From Todiramphus chloris collaris (Eukaryota; Chordata; Aves; Coraciiformes; Alcedinidae): a DNA stretch of 64,000 nt. The stretch lies in the NCBI GenBank assembly GCA_025345505.1, contig JANVCC010000049.1, positions 9,115,119 through 9,179,118 on the forward strand, in the 5' to 3' direction. The position numbers and the translations under genes are program-made. Positions 36,506 through 64,000 of the stretch are shown one piece after another (within the stretch, counting starts at the first letter, position 1; each line of letters begins with the position of its first letter). The notes beneath the pieces are model-generated. The model worked only from the letters and a program-made list of their open reading frames with translations, was not told where the DNA came from and searched no databases.

Positions 36506-39500
36506 TTTTTTTTTTTTTTTTTGTAGTCTTTTATTTTGACTTGAAATAAACTCTCTTTTATCTGGATCAACTGAGATGTGATTTTGCCCTGGATTCTTGT
36601 CAAAGTTATTGATTCTTCAAGAAAAAGCAAGCAAGAATAAGAGAGGATCATTAGTCTCAGAAAGCTCTGGAGCAGCATTGTGTATTACTTGGTGTCACAG
36701 ATACATCAGCTAACAACCAAGGCAAACAGGATGTACCGTTCTGTTACCACACACAGAAAGTTAAACAGGACTTGTACAACACGCTTATATACAACATGCA
36801 TGGTAAAAACACTTTGCTTACGAATATGTATTAGCAGGTGTTAAATTTACATGAAAAGAGAGTAAATTACATCCAGAATAGCTGAAATATTGTGTGTATA
36901 TCGTAACTGGTTCACCAATGCTTGACACAAGCATATTATTTAAAGGTTAAGAACTACTATCTGTGGTTGCATAATAGTTAGCTGTATGCAGTATTCCACA
37001 ATCCAGTAAGAACCCCTTTTTTAATTAGAAGAACTCAACTCAGTGAACATGAAAATGAACACATGCTACTCTCCTCAAGTACATTGAGATGTTGTTTAAT
37101 TCGCATGAGAATTTGAGCCCATGACTTCCACCTGTTTTTCTCCAGTTCTTTTGGGCTGTGTTATGTCAAATTGTTAGGTTATTCTGAAGCCTGCTGTGAA
37201 GACCATGGCACTCTGTCTTCTACAGGAAGAGAAAACATATTTCATCTACATTGAGACAAAAGGTGTTATGTTTATGTAAATTCTTACTCTATATCAAAAT
37301 AGCAGGTGGCATATGTTCAAAAGGCTTCTGAAGCAAAATAAACACATTGCACACTACAGGTATTCTCACATCCTTGATTTTTCATTTGTTGGCCTATCTT
37401 ATGAAAATCTGTTATCAGAAAAAATTCAGAACACCAAGTTGTATGTAGAAATACAGAAATATATCCTTGGCTGCAGTAAATACTACATTCCAGACTTTTT
37501 TTGGGGGGAAAGGAATGTAACTCTGAAGTTATTAGTCTTAAAATACTACTTTCTAATGTTTCTGCAGAGAGAAAAGCAGTTCAGTCAAAGAAGAGAGTAT
37601 ATGTTTACACTTTGCTTACTCTGTCTAGGTGTACAAATCTCTAAAAGCTTGTTATTGTGTATAAAGTGCTGGCAGACCCTATGTTGCTTTGTAAGTCCTA
37701 TTTGCAAACAATCTGCCTCTGAGACATACCACTATCCAAAGCAGTCCTGGCACTGAGGGTAGCCAAGTCCTCTTAATCCTCACAGACAGACAGTTCACCC
37801 TGTTTCTTCCCCTTTTATGCAAAATTGCCAGCACATCCCTTCTGAACACGAGATGTGTTATACAGCAGTTTTGCAGCAAAAGTAATTAGAAGTGTACATA
37901 TAAAATGTGGATGTGTAATTATATTGCTATACAGAAAGAGTGCATGTCAGGTTGCAATTTGAAATATGTCTCCTAATTTTTGCAGACCAAAAACTCCAGC
38001 CATTCCTTAGGCGGTATAAGAAAAACAAAAGTGTTAATGAACAACAAACAATTATATTCTTCCAAAAAAGAGAGCAAATGGGAAGTACCCAATGTGAGCA
38101 CCAGCTACATAACACAGGCATGTATATAGTACACTCCCCAGATATATCTGTGAACTAATCTATTTCAGACAGAAATAAGAAAAAATCCAAAGGACTTCTT
38201 TAAACTGGGACAATTATGTAAGAAAAGGAGAGGAAGAGTAAATATGAACATCTTCTCGGTACCATTGTCCAGATACAGCTGTAAAGTATCTAATGGCCAC
38301 TCCCTATCATTTCTAGATTGGTGAAAATGTAAAGAAAAAACAAGCTGCTTGGTTACCAGTCTTTCTGGAACCCATCTAAAAAGGGCAGATTTTCCTTTGA
38401 GATTTTTATGTTAAAAATCCAGTTGAATTATTTATCTGCAGGACAGAAGGCAAATCATTAGGGCATGATCATTTTTGTTACTTATCAAAACTGCATATAA
38501 GCATGTATTCTGAACTGTACTGACTGTATATACTCTAACTGGACTGTATTAAATACTTTTTTGTGGGCTGAATTACTGTGACAGCTTTCTAGTATATTAA
38601 ATTGAAATGACAGGACAACTCCAATATAAACAGTAAATTGAAAAGTTCAGCCAAAAAAAAAATTGATCCTCGACCATTAAACACATCCAAATATATAAGG
38701 AAGAATTTCTCTGGAATTCCAGTACAAATAAGGAAGAGCAACTGAAAATTCAGTCAACATTATTATTTCAGGACATTAAAGACATCAAAAAACATGAATA
38801 AGAATTTCACTGCAATTGCAGGAAAACTATTATGGTAGCTGTAGTATTGATAACAGTTTCAGTGCAAGAGCTTTTGGATGTACACACCTCATTGCCGACT
38901 GTACTCAGGCCATGCCTGTAGTACTGATACTTAGAGCTTAACTAGCTCAAAAACCCCCTCGTAATGTATCCATTATTAAACAGCTTCATCACCTTTTAGT
39001 AAAGTAATTTGGAAAACGCAAATATTATTTGTTGAAAGATGAAAATCAGTAAGGTAGTAAGCATGTTTAAACATACTAGTCTCTTCCTCTTTCTGGCAAG
39101 CTAAATTTAGAGCCTGTCTGGCTAAAAGCACACACAAGCAGAAATGTGGTCTGGTTACATAGGCACATCTGTATTTTCCTTGCAAGAGCTAATAGGTGAA
39201 TTTACAGCTCACAACATTATTTTCTTGGAAGACAATTAATTCTGGGTATTTAGAACAATGTAGAATGAACATTCTGAATTGCGGTCCAGTTACTATTTGC
39301 AGATAAGTTTTGTTACAGAAATTAGAAGCTTAACATTTTATAGACACATTTTTATAGACTAACATTATAGACACATTTTTATTTAGCCAAGCTAAATACA
39401 CAGCTGGAGTCCCTTTATTATGGCATTTTGTTACATATCCTTAAAAACACCCCACCCTTCCCACATGAACTACTTAAACCATATTTACAATTGATGGGAT

Positions 39501-40328
39501 TTGAAAAACATGGATGTTAAAAATGTTGCTGGATAAAAGAATTACTGATTTGTTTTCTTCTTCCTGCATCTGAAAGTGTCTTATTAAAAAGAGACAGAGA
39601 TAATGTATTAAAGCTTTGGGGAAGGGAAGAAGGAATAAAAGAATTCCAGAATTCTAGAAAAGACATTTTCTCCAACAAATTCTCTGACCAGTTTCATCTG
39701 TCAGACAAAAATAACAGTCTTTCAGAAAACAATTTCATTTAACAGGAGGGAACATGACTGTCATATGATGTTAAACCTGTCGCTGTTGTGTGTGAGTTAT
39801 TTCGATGTGCTGCTTTTTTTTTTTTTTAAAGCACATCTGACAGATTATTATAATTTTTCTGAGAGGTGTTGAAGCACTATATAATTCCCAACTCAATTTA
39901 AGGTGTCCTCAGAGTTTATATTTGTGTGAGACCATGAATGGTAAATATAAACATTTGTATCAAATGACACATCTCTTAGGTTGTCCTCGGTGAGTGCAAT
40001 CCAACCTCCTGTATCTGTGAAAGGTTAACCAAAATTGAAATCATCTATAGTAAGCTCAGCTCTCATGGAGGTTACTTTAGAATGATCTGCTCAGAGGTTG
40101 TATGAAAATGGTAATTTCAGACTTAGGTTTTAATTATTCAATTAGGGCAAGTTTCATCGTCTGAGTGCAACAGGGGCATCTGGACCCCAAGTCACTTTTT
40201 AGAAGAGGGAAGTCTCTTATTAGTGACTACAATTTCTCCCTTTGTGCTCCCTGTCCAACAAAGCGAGTATGATACAATGCTAATTTTATATACTCTATGC
40301 TCCTTCTATTTACAAAGTAGCTTTACTT
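36506..40328. other. intergenic spacer downstream of DOCK11
   Basis: AT-rich, starting with a T17 run at the gap edge. No exon or transposon recognised; contains the tandem duplication at 39331. A plus-strand open frame at 37313-37756 is not supported by homology. Confidence 0.6.
39331..39386. repeat. tandem duplication of about 28 bp
   Basis: Two adjacent copies share TAACATT and ATAGACACATTTTTAT, differing by a 2-base indel. Located downstream of DOCK11. Confidence 0.85.
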
Positions 40329-40334
40329 TTTATT
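40329..40334 (-). terminator. DOCK11: candidate DOCK11 poly(A) signal
   Basis: The first AATAAA on the minus strand after the stop lies about 350 bases downstream, giving a 3'UTR of ordinary length. This UTR would include the long U run encoded at 40446-40483. Use of this signal is inferred. Confidence 0.4.
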
Positions 40335-40442
40335 ATATTCCATTGTACAACTTTACATAGTACTGTTATCACTTCAATTCATAGTGAAGCAATCCAATAC
40401 ATATTTAGATACCTGCCTTTCCATGTCCCATTATACATTGAG

Positions 40443-40445
<3 letters not shown>

Positions 40446-40483
<38 letters not shown>
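40446..40483. repeat. A38 homopolymer
   Basis: Thirty-eight A on the plus strand, about 200 bases past the DOCK11 stop; the DOCK11 transcript would carry it as a U run. Confidence 0.95.
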
Positions 40484-40485
<2 letters not shown>

Positions 40486-40685
40486 TAGAAAACAATCACA
40501 GTGGTGCTATGTCCAGGCACTTTCAATGTTGCTTAGCAAAATAAGTAAGCACCCTGTTTGAAAGCATGGCAACTTTTTGGGAAAAAAAACCCAACTGAAT
40601 CTTTGCTCGTCGTGATTTTTTTTAAACATCCTTTGTACAGTTCCAAGTATTCCTGAGAAAGCTCTGTAAAATATGACTGATATGC

Positions 40686-63883
<23,198 letters not shown>

Positions 63884-64000
63884 CTGCAGACAGAAAGCAA
63901 ATCAGGAGGAAGAAGCACAAAACACTGCAGCTCTCATGAGATCTCAATGCTGATATAGATGTGGCTCTCCCCTTGCACTTTGGGTTTGGGAGATGAGGTA

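Noticed and set aside
36246-36678. Open frames running through the N gap
   Set aside because: They are artefacts of undetermined bases flanked by a T run.

Overview
The window is vertebrate nuclear DNA, almost certainly avian. Long introns with GT-AG splicing separate short coding exons, and the recognisable interspersed repeats are CR1-type LINEs carrying the avian 3' tail (ATTCTRTGATTCTRT-like); no L1 or Alu-like sequence was seen. There are no bacterial-style operons, no CRISPR array and no convincing tRNA or rRNA. The species cannot be named from the sequence alone. One 100-N assembly gap lies at 36406-36505.

Two protein-coding genes were reconstructed exon by exon, both on the minus strand. 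IL13RA1 (interleukin-13 receptor alpha-1) occupies 18892-32947 as ten coding exons that join into one uninterrupted 421-residue reading frame: signal peptide, three extracellular fibronectin/Ig-like modules, one membrane helix and a short tail with a Box1 motif. Upstream of it on the same strand lie the last fifteen coding exons of DOCK11 (40686-63883), which join without a frameshift into 692 residues ending in a stop and holding the whole DHR2 Cdc42-exchange domain. The 5' two thirds of DOCK11 lie beyond 64000. The order DOCK11 then IL13RA1, same orientation, is the same as on human Xq24, which supports both identifications.

Layout: 1-6925 intergenic with no gene found; 6930-9345 a CR1 LINE (+) with decayed ORF1 esterase and ORF2 endonuclease/partial reverse transcriptase; 9346-18890 intergenic plus the probable IL13RA1 3'UTR, with a second CR1 (-) at 13592-14525; 18892-32947 IL13RA1; 32620-33240 a CpG island covering its first exon and promoter; 33250-40300 the intergenic spacer with the gap; 40300-64000 DOCK11, whose introns hold three further CR1 fragments.

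The two genes are not known to work in one complex. IL13RA1 is the type II IL-4/IL-13 receptor subunit and DOCK11 is a Cdc42 exchange factor prominent in lymphoid cells. No new multi-gene system was found. The points most worth checking are a probable GC-AG donor (or competing in-frame GT donor) in the last DOCK11 intron, a NAGNAG acceptor at IL13RA1 exon 2, and three divergences from the human receptor as I recall it: a broken WSXWS motif, a missing cysteine-bearing segment, and loss of the tail YxxQ motif.
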